A DNA stretch of 64,000 nucleotides from Rosistilla oblonga (lineage in GTDB: Bacteria > Planctomycetota > Planctomycetia > Pirellulales > Pirellulaceae), in assembly GCF_007751715.1 (NCBI RefSeq), contig NZ_CP036292.1, positions 2,666,001 through 2,730,000 on the forward strand, in the 5' to 3' direction. Position 1 is the first letter of the stretch. Each line of letters opens with the position of its first letter. Positions 37,437-46,804 of this stretch are shown here, piece by piece. The notes below the pieces were generated by a model. It saw nothing but the letters and a program-made list of their open reading frames with translations, was not told where the DNA came from and ran no database searches. A program made the translations under genes and the position numbers.

Positions 37437-39437
37437 CTAGGCGGCTTTGCTGCTGAAGTCGTTGCCGACCAGGCTGCTGTAGAAATCGTTTCTGCCCAGC
37501 AATTGATGATGGGTGCCGACGTCGGACAATTCGCCCTGTTCGATGATCGCGACTCGATCGGCCAGTTCCAAAGTGGTCGGTCGGTGAGTGATCATGATGC
37601 CGGTTCGATCCTTCAGGAATTCGCTGAGCACATCGTGGATCAGGGCTTCGCTTTCCAGGTCGATCTGGCTGGTCGCTTCGTCGAGGATCAAGATCTCCGG
37701 ATCTCGCAGAATCGCTCGCGCCAAAGCGAGCCGTTGCATCTGGCCGCCGCTAAGGTGCATGCTGCCGCAGCCTAGCAGGGTCTGGTAGCCATCGGGCATC
37801 TTGCTGGTGATAAATTCATCGGCGTGGGCTCGCTTGGCCGCCTGGATCGCTTGCTCTTCGGTCGCTCCTGGCGTTCCGTAGCGGATGTTGTTGAGGATCG
37901 TATCCTCGAACAAAAACGTCCGTTGGGTGACCAGTCCGATGCGGCGACGCAGATCTCGCAACCGGATCTCGTTGATCGGCACATCGTCGATCGTGACGCT
38001 GCCCGATTGAGGATCGTAGAAACGGCACAACAGATTGATCAGCGTGCTTTTACCCGAACCGTTGGGGCCGACGATCGCAATCGTTTCCCCTTGTTTGATC
38101 TCAAGGTTCAATCCCTTGAGCGTCACGGGGCCCGAAGGATAAGAGAACTGGATGTCGTTGAAGGCGATCTTTTGATGGCTGCCGGCGAGGCTCTTCGGTT
38201 CCGCCGGATCGACGACGCGAATCGGTTGGTCCAGGACTTCGAAGATTCGATCGGCGGCAGCGATGCCGCGTTGCAGAACGCTCCAGACATCGGTCAGTTT
38301 CCGCGCCGGGTCGGTCGTCCCGATCAGGAAGGCGAAAAACAGCAAGACCTCTGCGAACCCGAGTTCGGTGTAGGTCATGCGGATTCCCAGCAAGTGGGTC
38401 TTTTGGTTCAGCACCAGATAGCCGCCAGCGATGATCGCCAGCGAAATCATCGCCATCCCCAACAGCTCGGTCGCGGGGCGGGTGAGCGAATGATACCAAG
38501 AGGCCTTCATCGACTTGGAATAACAGAGCTGAGCGGAGCGCGAGAAACGAGCTCGCTCGAAGCCTTGGGTGTTGTACGCTTTGACGACTTTGATGCCAGC
38601 AAATGCTTCGTTCAGCACGCTGAACATCTGCGTCATCTCTTCCATCACGCGGCGGCTGGCGCGGCGGATCGATTTGCTGAGCACCGAGATCACCCAAGCC
38701 ATCAACGGGGCGACAACCATGACCAGCAACAGCAGTCGCCAGCAGACAATCGCGGCGCCGGCGACGCAGACGATCATCTTCATCGGTTCGCGGATCGTGC
38801 GTCCAAACAGGACGTTGATCCCGGTGGCAATATTGCCAACGTCGTTGGTCAATCGAGCGGTCAGGCTGCTGGAGCCGTTGTCGCCGAAGCTGTCGAGGTC
38901 CAACCGCAACGACTGGCGAAACAGCATGTTTCGCACATCCATGCAGGTCCGTTCGGAGACCTCTTGGACCAGCATCAAGTTGGCGGTCAGGGCGACTAAT
39001 TTGATCGCCGTGCCGATCATCAGCACCACGATCAACATCACCAGAACTTGGAACGGGCTGTCGGGCATTTTTTCAGCCCACGGTCGTGCCCATGCCAGCG
39101 CATCGGCTTTGCGCAACTCGAGCTCGCGTTTGGAGTTCTGCCACAGGATCTTGTTATCGATCTGTTGCCGTTGATCGTCGTTGGCTGCGGATTCGCGTTG
39201 CTGCGCCAGTTGTTCCAAATCAGCATCGATTTGGGTGATCTGAACGTCCAGCTTCGCCTGTTCTTTCGCGACGTAGCTGGAGACTCCTTCGCCCTCGAAG
39301 ACGATCTCGATCATCGGGTACAGCGTACCGATGTTCAGGCCCCACAGCAAAGCGACGAAGGCTGACGACAGGACAACGCCAGCGATTGCCAAACGTTGCT
39401 TAAACGAGATCCGCAGGATGCGGCAAAAATTTCGCAT
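37437..39437 (-). CDS. ABC exporter (MsbA-like half transporter) with a coiled-coil insert
   Basis: The start is placed at ATG 39437, giving 666 residues; an in-frame extension to 39521 is possible. The membrane domain begins with a helix at about 12-40. A hydrophilic insert of roughly 85 residues (EQAKLDVQITQIDADLEQLA and on) follows before the next helix, forming a predicted extracytoplasmic coiled coil not found in MsbA. The nucleotide-binding domain has Walker A VGPNGSGKST, Q-loop VTQRTFLF, signature LSGGQMQRLALA, Walker B ILILDEATSQID and the H-loop ITHRPT. A lipid or lipid-linked substrate is the usual guess for this class. No partner gene is adjacent. Confidence 0.9.
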   Translation of the reverse strand: MRNFCRILRISFKQRLAIAGVVLSSAFVALLWGLNIGTLYPMIEIVFEGEGVSSYVAKEQAKLDVQITQIDADLEQLAQQRESAANDDQRQQIDNKILWQNSKRELELRKADALAWARPWAEKMPDSPFQVLVMLIVVLMIGTAIKLVALTANLMLVQEVSERTCMDVRNMLFRQSLRLDLDSFGDNGSSSLTARLTNDVGNIATGINVLFGRTIREPMKMIVCVAGAAIVCWRLLLLVMVVAPLMAWVISVLSKSIRRASRRVMEEMTQMFSVLNEAFAGIKVVKAYNTQGFERARFSRSAQLCYSKSMKASWYHSLTRPATELLGMAMISLAIIAGGYLVLNQKTHLLGIRMTYTELGFAEVLLFFAFLIGTTDPARKLTDVWSVLQRGIAAADRIFEVLDQPIRVVDPAEPKSLAGSHQKIAFNDIQFSYPSGPVTLKGLNLEIKQGETIAIVGPNGSGKSTLINLLCRFYDPQSGSVTIDDVPINEIRLRDLRRRIGLVTQRTFLFEDTILNNIRYGTPGATEEQAIQAAKRAHADEFITSKMPDGYQTLLGCGSMHLSGGQMQRLALARAILRDPEILILDEATSQIDLESEALIHDVLSEFLKDRTGIMITHRPTTLELADRVAIIEQGELSDVGTHHQLLGRNDFYSSLVGNDFSSKAA

Positions 39438-40826
39438 GGATGAGCGACCGTCCTTGATCGCGAGAGATATACGGGAAATCCAATCAGATGCAATCGTAGG
39501 AATGCTTATCGTTTGACGCAAGGGAAATATTCAGTCGCGATGGGTTTGCTAGCGATAGCAGTTGTCCGTCGGTTAACGATTGTGGGGGTTACGAAGAGCC
39601 GGGCAATCGTCCGTTTTCGGCGATTTCATCGGTCGGTCGACAGGTTGCGCAGCGACGCCCGCAGCGCGATCGGGCGAACCACCAAGACAAACGAGGGGAA
39701 AACAGGATAGGCATCGATTCGCCAATAGCCACCGCGGGCCGAAGGTCCAGCAATTTGCATAGCCCAGCCTGCAGGGCTGGGTATCGGCCGGAGGCCCGTC
39801 GCGTCCCAGGTCCCGACAGGTGAATTGGGACAACGGCCCGGGGGGCGCTCATCTATCGGGCCTTCAGCCCAGAAGGTTTTGAAATTGTCGCGGCCTAAAC
39901 CCAGGCCGATGGCCTGGGCTATGCAAATGGTCGAGCCTTCGGCCCTGATTCGGCGTGTCCCTGATGGGGGCGAGCGATATGGCAAACGAAAGGGACAGGC
40001 ACATTCCGCCGCCATCCACCGCGGGCCTAAGGTCCAGCAATTTGCATAGCCCAGCCTGCAGGGCTGGCCAATGGCCGGAGGCCCGTCGCGTCCCAGGTCC
40101 CGACAGGTGAATTGGGGCAACGGCCCGGGGGGGCGCTCATCTATCGGGCCTTCAGCCCAGAAGGTTTTGAAATTGTCGCGGCCTAAACCCAGGCCGATGG
40201 CCTGGGCTATGCAAATGGTCGAGCCTTCGGCCCTGATTCGGTGGCAAACGAAAGGGACAGGCACATTCCGCCGCCATCCACCGCGGGCCGAAGGTCCAGC
40301 AATTTGCATCGCCCAGCCTGCAGGGCTGGGTAACGGCCGGAGGCCCGTCGCGTCCCAGGTCCCGACAGGTGAATTGGGGCAACGGCCCGGGGGGCGCGCA
40401 TCTATCGGGCCTTCAGCCCAGAAGGTTTTGAAATTGTCGCGGCCTAAACCCAGGCCGATGGCCTGGGCTATGCAAATGGTCGAGCCTTCGGCCCTGATTC
40501 GGCGTGTCCCTGATGGGGGCAAGCGATATGGCAAACGAAAGGGACAGGCACATTCCGCCAACAGCCACTGCGGGCCGAAGGTCCAGCAATTTGCATAGCC
40601 CAGCCTGCAGGGCTGGGTATCGGCCGGAGGCCCCCAACACACTCTGATCAGGCGAAGGGCCAACGGCCCGGGGCTGAGCTATCGCGCAACGGCTAAACTG
40701 CTTTGATACAAACGCTCAATAGCCGTAAGGTGAAATGAACAGCCCCCATACCAATTCACTCGCCCGGGTTTAAGATACCGACAGCGGAAAAAGATCGCTT
40801 CCTGGTGCCAACTGGATAAACGCAAT
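39438..40826. repeat. Second repeat island: diverged tandem units of 262-287 bp
   Basis: No gene is supported. From about 39740 to 40640 a unit is repeated with starts (CAATTTGCAT) at 39751, 40038, 40300 and 40587, so the periods are 287, 262 and 287 bp; the fourth copy is truncated. Each unit contains inverted segments TTTGCATAGCCCAG and CTGGGCTATGCAAA flanking a GC-rich centre. The 25-bp length difference comes from presence or absence of GTGTCCCTGATGGGGGCGAG next to GGCAAACGAAAGGGACAGGC. Long frames on both strands here only translate the repeat. Positions 39438-39740 and 40680-40826 are unique and seem empty apart from the HtrA leader. Confidence 0.92.
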
Positions 40827-41972
40827 ATGATCACTCCCATGAATCCCCCCCGAATTGGCAAACCGCGTTGGCTGTGTCTGATTTTGATCGTCGCGATTCT
40901 CTGTGCCCCTTGGGCAAAGGCGAACGCACAGGACGACACGGGCCCCCGAGCATTGTCCCGAGCGTTTCAGAACGCAGCCAAATTGGCGACCGCTTCGGTG
41001 GTGACCGTCGTCGCCTACGGACAGAACCTGGATGACCAGGGGATGCCGGTCGGAGCGGACGAGGCGGACGACTTCGATATCGAATCTCCCGACGATGGCG
41101 ATGAGCTCTCCGATTTGGATGACATCCCGCACACCAAAGAGATGCTGCCGGCGACCGGGTTGGGATCGGGAGTAATCCTGACGGCCGAGGGGCTGATCAT
41201 CAGCAACAATCACGTGATTCGCGACGCTCGCCGAGTGATCGTACGGTTGCACGATGGACTGGAAGTCACCGCGACGAAGGTGTTGGGCGATCCGGCCAGC
41301 GACATTGCCATCATTCAAATCGAGACCGAAGAAACATTGATTCCGGCCAGGTTAGGGAATTCCAAAGATCTGCAGATCGGGGAATGGGTGCTAGCGATCG
41401 GCAGCCCGTTTCGCTTGGATGCAACCGTCAGTGCGGGGATCATCAGCGCGATCGGCCGCCGCTTGGACGCGATTCGCCGCGGTCGTTTGCTGCAGACCGA
41501 TGCGGCGATCAACCCGGGCAACTCGGGAGGTCCGTTGATCAATCTCGATGGCGAGGTGGTTGGGATCAGCACCGCGATCGCGACCCGCAGCGGCGGTTAC
41601 CAAGGCATTGGTTTTGCGGTCCCGATCAACCAAGCGAACTGGATCGCTCGCGAGTTGGCCGAATTTGGCGAAGTCCGCCGCGCGTCGATCGGTTTGTCGT
41701 TGGCGATGTTAAATGCGCGGATCGCTCGTCAGTTGGAACTGCCGATGAAGACGGGGATCTTGGTCGTCGCGGTCACTAAAAATCATGCCGCTGCCAAAGC
41801 CGGTGTCGAACCCTATGATGTGATCTTGGAATTTAATGGCCAAGCAATCGTCAAGCCTCGCGATTTACAAGAGGCGATCGAACGCGAACCGATCGGGTCG
41901 ACGCAGCAGTTGACATTGTTCCGCAAAGGGGAACGTTTGGAACTGACAGTCACCCTGGAAGCCGCTCTCTAG
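40827..41972 (+). CDS. HtrA/DegP-like serine protease with one PDZ domain
   Basis: A 381-residue exported protease; residues 12-34 form a signal peptide (WLCLILIVAILCAPWAKANA). The catalytic triad is His129 (LIISNNHVI), Asp159 (DPASDIAII) and Ser233 (AAINPGNSGGPLI). One PDZ domain fills about 285-381 (TGILVVAVTKNHAAAKAGVE, DVILEFNGQAI). A very acidic insert (about 68-104, with DEADDFDIESPDDGDE) lies ahead of the catalytic His. HtrA enzymes degrade or refold damaged envelope proteins. ATG 40839 is an alternative start. The next gene begins 84 nt downstream on the same strand. Confidence 0.92.
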   Translation: MITPMNPPRIGKPRWLCLILIVAILCAPWAKANAQDDTGPRALSRAFQNAAKLATASVVTVVAYGQNLDDQGMPVGADEADDFDIESPDDGDELSDLDDIPHTKEMLPATGLGSGVILTAEGLIISNNHVIRDARRVIVRLHDGLEVTATKVLGDPASDIAIIQIETEETLIPARLGNSKDLQIGEWVLAIGSPFRLDATVSAGIISAIGRRLDAIRRGRLLQTDAAINPGNSGGPLINLDGEVVGISTAIATRSGGYQGIGFAVPINQANWIARELAEFGEVRRASIGLSLAMLNARIARQLELPMKTGILVVAVTKNHAAAKAGVEPYDVILEFNGQAIVKPRDLQEAIEREPIGSTQQLTLFRKGERLELTVTLEAAL

Positions 41973-42056
41973 AATCCTCTTTCGCGGCGGCTTGTTCGCG
42001 ATACGTTCTCCCCCTGCATTCCTTCCTCGACAAACTTTAACCCAGCGATCCCTATC

Positions 42057-43118
42057 GTGCTCGAAGCCTTCTTAGAACATTTTTTTGCGTTCGATCTACT
42101 CACCTGGTTGCACACCGCCCCGTGGATCTTAATCGCGTTGGGATTGGTCGTCGGCGTGTTGATGCTGGGCAAATCGGCAGACGTGTTGGTCGATGAAGCG
42201 ACCGAGTTGTCGTTGAAGTTGGGGATGCCACGGGTGATCGTGGGAGCGACGATCGTCAGTCTTGGCACCACCACTCCCGAAGCTGTCGTCAGCGTAATGG
42301 CGGCGATCGGCGGAACGCCAGGCTTGGCTTTGGGGAACGCTGTCGGATCGATCATCTGCGACACCGGTCTGATCCTGGGCGTCGCGTGCCTGATCGCGCC
42401 GATTCCTTTGGACCGTTGGTTGGTCAATCGCCAGGGTATGGTTCAATTTGGTGCCGGATTGTTGTTGATCGGGATGTGTGTGCCATGGACCCGATTGGGG
42501 ACCATGATGACCGAGGGAGGCGTGTTGCCGCAGTGGGGCGGTTTCATGTTCCTGGGACTGCTGGCGGTCTACGTCTTGTGGTCGATCCACGTTGCCAAAT
42601 CGAAAGGTGTCAGCGACGAACCATCCGATGAGAGCGGAGAACCGGAGGCGGTTCGATCGACGGTGGGGATGGTCTTCATGCTGCTGGTCGCCACGTTTTT
42701 TGTCGTCGTGTCGTCGGAGATTTTGATCTCCGCAGCGATCGAGACGGCCGCGCGTTTAAATGTTCCCGAAGGAGTGATCGCGGCGACGTTGGTCGCGTTT
42801 GGCACCTCGCTGCCCGAGTTGACGATCGCAGTCACCGCCAGCTTAAAAGGTCGCGGCGAATTGGCGATCGGCAACGTGATCGGTGCCGACATCTTGAACG
42901 TGTTGTTTGTCGCTGGAGCCGCCGCGGCGGTCACGCCCGTTGGTCTCAACGCGGCGCCGGAGTTTTTCCGAGTCCAGTTCCCCGCGATGTTAGCGGTCTT
43001 GATCACCTTCCGCGTGGCGATCATGTGTGCCAAGGGAGACCAATTGCCCCGCTGGGCCGGCGGTCTGTTAGTCGGCTTCTATTTCGCCTACCTCGGCTTC
43101 AGTTTCGTGATGCGGTAG
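42057..43118 (+). CDS. Na+/Ca2+-exchanger-family membrane protein
   Basis: A 353-residue protein of the CaCA superfamily with a GTG start. About ten hydrophobic segments form two halves that each carry an alpha repeat: GATIVSLGTTTPEAVVSVMA with GLALGNAVGSIICDTGLIL in the first half, and AATLVAFGTSLPELTIAVTA with ELAIGNVIGADILNVLF in the second. The Glu in both PE signatures is the cation ligand in characterised exchangers. An acidic loop (about 183-198) joins the halves. Ion and direction cannot be told; efflux of Ca2+ in exchange for Na+ or H+ is the family expectation. Confidence 0.93.
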   Translation: MLEAFLEHFFAFDLLTWLHTAPWILIALGLVVGVLMLGKSADVLVDEATELSLKLGMPRVIVGATIVSLGTTTPEAVVSVMAAIGGTPGLALGNAVGSIICDTGLILGVACLIAPIPLDRWLVNRQGMVQFGAGLLLIGMCVPWTRLGTMMTEGGVLPQWGGFMFLGLLAVYVLWSIHVAKSKGVSDEPSDESGEPEAVRSTVGMVFMLLVATFFVVVSSEILISAAIETAARLNVPEGVIAATLVAFGTSLPELTIAVTASLKGRGELAIGNVIGADILNVLFVAGAAAAVTPVGLNAAPEFFRVQFPAMLAVLITFRVAIMCAKGDQLPRWAGGLLVGFYFAYLGFSFVMR

Positions 43119-43157
43119 CAGGCGTCCAATGGCCCTGCGCTAAGGCTTGTCGATGTT

Positions 43158-43227
43158 AATTAGCCGTTTGGGCGTTAGCCCCGGTTCCCAGGCCACCAAA
43201 CCGGGGCTAACGCCCAATCGGCTAATT
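43158..43227. repeat. 29-bp inverted repeat (REP-like), copy 2
   Basis: Arms 43158-43186 and 43199-43227 pair with one mismatch around a 12-base loop. The left arm differs from that at 23676 by one base. The element lies between two convergent genes. Confidence 0.93.
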
Positions 43228-43245
43228 TAAGGCAGCTCGTTGTGA

Positions 43246-45372
43246 CTAAATCGACAAGCCGGCTAGCGATTCCCAGATCCAGCGTCCCAAAGAGCGACGT
43301 TGGCATTGCAGCCGCACAAAGGCTCGCTGCCCGCAGCGCAGCCGCAGGCTTTGCGTTTCGGTCAGCGAGACGTAGGCGTTGATCCGCGGTTCGCACAACT
43401 CAAAACGATCCTCTTCGGATTTGATCACCGCCAGGCTGCCGCCGTAGGGAGCGATCAACGCGTCGTCGGGAACAACCTGCGACGCCCGCGATTCGGCGTG
43501 AGCGAGATGGGCTTTCCAGGCAGGCTGCCGATGGACGATCACGGTTACCGGCATCTGGCTGCCGTCGTCGCTGAAGTTGGCTTCGCGTTGACTCAGCGAA
43601 ACCTTCAATCGCTTCCGCTGCTCGAATCCGACAGCTCCCAATTCATCGCCTTGCTGAACGTAACAGCTCTGCAAGAGCTCCAGTTGGCGAGCCACGATCC
43701 GACCGTCGCTCGGTGCGCGGACGATCAGGCTGTCGACCTCGGTCTGTTTCTGTTGCCTCTGCTGACGCAATCCGATCAGCCGGGATTTGGCATCGGCTGA
43801 CTGCGATAGGTCACCGTTCCAACGCGCTCCGCGGAGTTCCTGTTCCAGTTGCAACAGTTCTTTATTCAGCATTCCCAACCGCTGTTGCAGTTCGTCGTTG
43901 CGGAGCGTTGCGATCGGTTGGCCGGCGACGACGCGGTCGCCATCGCGAACATGAACGCTGTCGACAAATGCATCCAGCGGAGCGCGGACGATCGCGGGAG
44001 GATCGTATTGGACAACCGCCGGAGTGGTCTGGCGCAAATCGGCAGGAACAATAAACAGCAACAGCATCGCGATCGACACCAGTCCGCCCAGCCGAATCGC
44101 CAACCGCGCGGCAAACAATTTGCCTTCTCGGTGCAGTTGCCGCAGATGTTGGCTCAATCGCCACAGCGGCAACAGTGCAAAAGAGATCGCGCCGGCGGCG
44201 GCGATCAAAATTCCCGCGCCATGAAAAATGGCCGCTGCGGCCAACGTCATTCCCGAGACGGTGAACACCCGGTAGACGGCTGCGGCAAGTCCATAGACTT
44301 TTACCCAGACGGGATCCCCCGCGGGCATCGCTGGCTGGCGTGGATCGAGCCCCAGCACGTAACGAGATCCCCAAAACCGCGCGTACGATTGGCCGTATCC
44401 GTACAGATTGTCGATGCCGGTGATGTCGGCCAGAGCAAAGTAGCCATCGAACTTCAGCAGCGGGTTGAGGTTAAACAGGATCGAACTGATCGAGGCTAAT
44501 AGAAAGAGGTCGGCGGCGGCTTGTTGAAGCGGCAGGGATTCGGTCAGATTCCAGGCCAGCAGTGCCAGACCGGCAACCGCCAACTCGACCGCCACGCCGG
44601 CAAGGGTTACATGCAACCGCTGCCACCGCGAACGAAACCTCCATGCCGAGGAGACGTCGACGTAGGCGATCGGCATCAGCAGGATGATCGCAAGTCCGGC
44701 ATCGCGGACCGTACCGCCATACGACTTGCAGGTCCCAGCGTGCGCCGATTCGTGGACGATTTTTAGACCGACCCAAGCGATCGCTAGCCACAGTCCGCGC
44801 CAGGGCGTTAACAAGTTCTCGTAGCTGGCGAAGAAGTCGCTCCATTGCCCGGTCATCAACAGCAGACCAAAGACCAGAACCGCTAAACCGGACAACTGCG
44901 TCTGCCATGAAAAGAGCCAGCGGCAGCGAGGGACCCAGGCGGTCAGGATCCGATCGGGATCCAACAGCGAAGCTTTCCAAAAATAGCAGCGTCCCAGCAA
45001 CGCGAGGCATCGCCCCGGCAGCGGTGTCGGGGCGACAGCAGCACCGCCGGTCGCGGCCGCCGTTCCGGTCAATTCATTTTTGATCAGCCACTGGCAAAAC
45101 GCGGCGGCCGATTCGCGAGACCAATCGCTGGCCGGGCGATCGGCGGTATCGTGTTTCCTCGCATTCCAGACAGCTTCGGGAGTCGCACCGCCGGTCACTG
45201 CGGCAAGGAACGCTTGTTCGTCGGGCCCAAGTCGATAGAAGCGATGGTTGTGAGGATCTTCGAGGACACATCCGCCCGCGTCGTCGCTGCGCGGATGCAG
45301 GACGAGATCGTCGCGCAATCGCAGGCTCTCTGGCAGGGGCGTCTTCGCTGGCGCTTCGCCGTGGTTTGTCAT
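43246..45372 (-). CDS. PqqD-like / M50 metalloprotease / HlyD fusion membrane protein
   Basis: The start is ATG 45372, directly overlapping the upstream stop; a TTG 12 bases earlier is in frame. The 708-residue protein has three parts. Residues 13-95 (LVLHPRSDDAGGCVLEDP, FYRLGPDEQAFLAAV) resemble a PqqD-type peptide-binding domain. Residues 140-440 are polytopic and carry the site-2-protease-type zinc motif H207-E-S-A-H211 and the second motif NLNPLLKFDGYF with Asp309. From about 455 to 690 is an HlyD-like adaptor (IVRAPLDAFVDSVHVRDGDR, central coiled coil). It is the last gene of the tolC-hlyD-hlyD operon. It may prime, cleave or energise cargo for export. Confidence 0.88.
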   Translation of the reverse strand: MTNHGEAPAKTPLPESLRLRDDLVLHPRSDDAGGCVLEDPHNHRFYRLGPDEQAFLAAVTGGATPEAVWNARKHDTADRPASDWSRESAAAFCQWLIKNELTGTAAATGGAAVAPTPLPGRCLALLGRCYFWKASLLDPDRILTAWVPRCRWLFSWQTQLSGLAVLVFGLLLMTGQWSDFFASYENLLTPWRGLWLAIAWVGLKIVHESAHAGTCKSYGGTVRDAGLAIILLMPIAYVDVSSAWRFRSRWQRLHVTLAGVAVELAVAGLALLAWNLTESLPLQQAAADLFLLASISSILFNLNPLLKFDGYFALADITGIDNLYGYGQSYARFWGSRYVLGLDPRQPAMPAGDPVWVKVYGLAAAVYRVFTVSGMTLAAAAIFHGAGILIAAAGAISFALLPLWRLSQHLRQLHREGKLFAARLAIRLGGLVSIAMLLLFIVPADLRQTTPAVVQYDPPAIVRAPLDAFVDSVHVRDGDRVVAGQPIATLRNDELQQRLGMLNKELLQLEQELRGARWNGDLSQSADAKSRLIGLRQQRQQKQTEVDSLIVRAPSDGRIVARQLELLQSCYVQQGDELGAVGFEQRKRLKVSLSQREANFSDDGSQMPVTVIVHRQPAWKAHLAHAESRASQVVPDDALIAPYGGSLAVIKSEEDRFELCEPRINAYVSLTETQSLRLRCGQRAFVRLQCQRRSLGRWIWESLAGLSI

Positions 45373-45373
45373 C

Positions 45374-46792
45374 TCACCACCCAATCAAACCGCGGAGCGC
45401 GTCGTAGGGTCGATGAAACAACAACCAAGCGACCGATCGACGTCCGGCTTGGATACTGGCGGTGCCATGCATCCCGGGGCGAAGTGCAAGGTCTTGATTA
45501 TCGATGGCAGCTTCGGCGATGAAGACGCTCGCCTCGTCGCGGATTTCGCTGCGTGGATGGATCTGCGTCAGGTGAGCCTGATGATACGCTCCGGCGACGG
45601 CGTCCAAGCGGATCGACGTCGGCATGCCGATCTGTACGTTGGCGATGTCCGATTCGGGGATCGCGATCTCGGCGACCAATCGATCCAACGGAGCGATCTC
45701 GAACAGATTTTCGCCGACCTGCAACGGGATCCCCTCGGCGCGTTCCAGATCGCCGCTGACGACAACACCTGCGATCGGCGAACGGATTTCGAGATTCTGT
45801 TCACGCGACTTGAGCATTTGGATCTCGCTGTGGAGATGTTGCACCTCCAGCCGCTCGAGCTGCGACTTGGAACCATCGCCGCTGGAGAGGGCGGCAGCAC
45901 GGCGTTGGAGGGCTTGGTCGATCTTGGCTTGCAAGCTGGCGATCTGGGCCAGCAGGTCGCCGCCATCGAGAATCGCAAGGACCTGTCCGGCGTCGACGGA
46001 GTCTCCCGGACCAACAAGCGACTGCTGCAGCTTGCCATCAAACGGCGCAACGACAAAACGGCGCAGCGCCGGTTCACAGGTCACGGCGCACTGGATCGAA
46101 TGCTGCCAAGGAATCGCACCGATCAACAGCGCGGCGAAGCCGATCGCAAGGATCCAGCGAGCGTCTTGCTTTTGCTTGGCAGCCCAGGTGCGAAGGCGTT
46201 CGACAAGAGCGAGGTTGGGGGCGGATGCGTTATCGCGCGGCGTGGGCTCGGTGGCGGTGGAGTCGCCCGTTTGCGATGGCGGCACGGATTCCAAGCGATG
46301 GATGATCGCTAGATGAGCCGCCGCCAGTTCGACTTCACGCGTCCGCGCTTCGAACCACTGGGCTGCATTGCCGCGGTTTTCACAGCCGAACAGGATCGAA
46401 ATCGCTTCGGCATCGACGGTCGGCAGGACCGCCGCGACCAGGAACTGTTGCTGGCTGGAGGAGACGATCCGCGATTGAGTCTCGGCTGTCGTCATCGCTT
46501 GCAGCGCCAAGGCGGCTGCTTTTTGGCGGATCTCCGGCGAATTGTCGCCTCGCAACGATAGCCCTTTCAATTGCCCGTCGGAGGTCTGCGACCAATGCGT
46601 GACGCTGCTCGCGTCGTACCGGGCAAACAGCCGCTGGATCAACGACGCCATCAATTGAACGCTTACCGAACCGCTGGAAGTGCGAATCGGCTCGGGCTGT
46701 GGCAATGGCGGGTTCGCTGCGGTTGCGGCGCTACCCAAATTTGGAGTCCGGCGCGGCGCGGCGACGCTGGCTGCCGGGGAGTCGATGACCAC
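45374..46792 (-). CDS. HlyD-type adaptor with a cytoplasmic GAF-like domain
   Basis: A 472-residue protein with a GTG start 12 nt after the upstream stop. After a disordered N-terminus, residues about 48-165 (MASLIQRLFARYDASSVTHW, FLVAAVLPTVDAEAISILFG) look like a divergent GAF fold. A single membrane helix follows at about 214-232 (WILAIGFAALLIGAIPW). The rest is a periplasmic HlyD/biotinyl-lipoyl layout: ALRRFVVAPFDGKLQQSLVG, a coiled-coil hairpin with KSREQNLEIRSPIAGVV, and a beta-barrel part. A cytoplasmic sensory domain on an export adaptor is unusual and suggests gated export. Its stop overlaps the start region of the M50 fusion. Confidence 0.85.
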   Translation of the reverse strand: MVIDSPAASVAAPRRTPNLGSAATAANPPLPQPEPIRTSSGSVSVQLMASLIQRLFARYDASSVTHWSQTSDGQLKGLSLRGDNSPEIRQKAAALALQAMTTAETQSRIVSSSQQQFLVAAVLPTVDAEAISILFGCENRGNAAQWFEARTREVELAAAHLAIIHRLESVPPSQTGDSTATEPTPRDNASAPNLALVERLRTWAAKQKQDARWILAIGFAALLIGAIPWQHSIQCAVTCEPALRRFVVAPFDGKLQQSLVGPGDSVDAGQVLAILDGGDLLAQIASLQAKIDQALQRRAAALSSGDGSKSQLERLEVQHLHSEIQMLKSREQNLEIRSPIAGVVVSGDLERAEGIPLQVGENLFEIAPLDRLVAEIAIPESDIANVQIGMPTSIRLDAVAGAYHQAHLTQIHPRSEIRDEASVFIAEAAIDNQDLALRPGMHGTASIQAGRRSVAWLLFHRPYDALRGLIGW

Positions 46793-46804
46793 GATCTGCC
46801 CCGC

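Noticed and set aside
39626-40663. 345-codon minus-strand frame in the second repeat island
   Set aside because: It translates the 262-287 bp repeat units and nothing else. The opposite strand is open as well, and there is no ribosome-binding site.
43246-46792. A RiPP biosynthesis cluster, suggested by the PqqD-like domain
   Set aside because: No radical SAM enzyme, lanthionine synthetase, YcaO or short precursor gene is nearby. The export reading fits the neighbours better.
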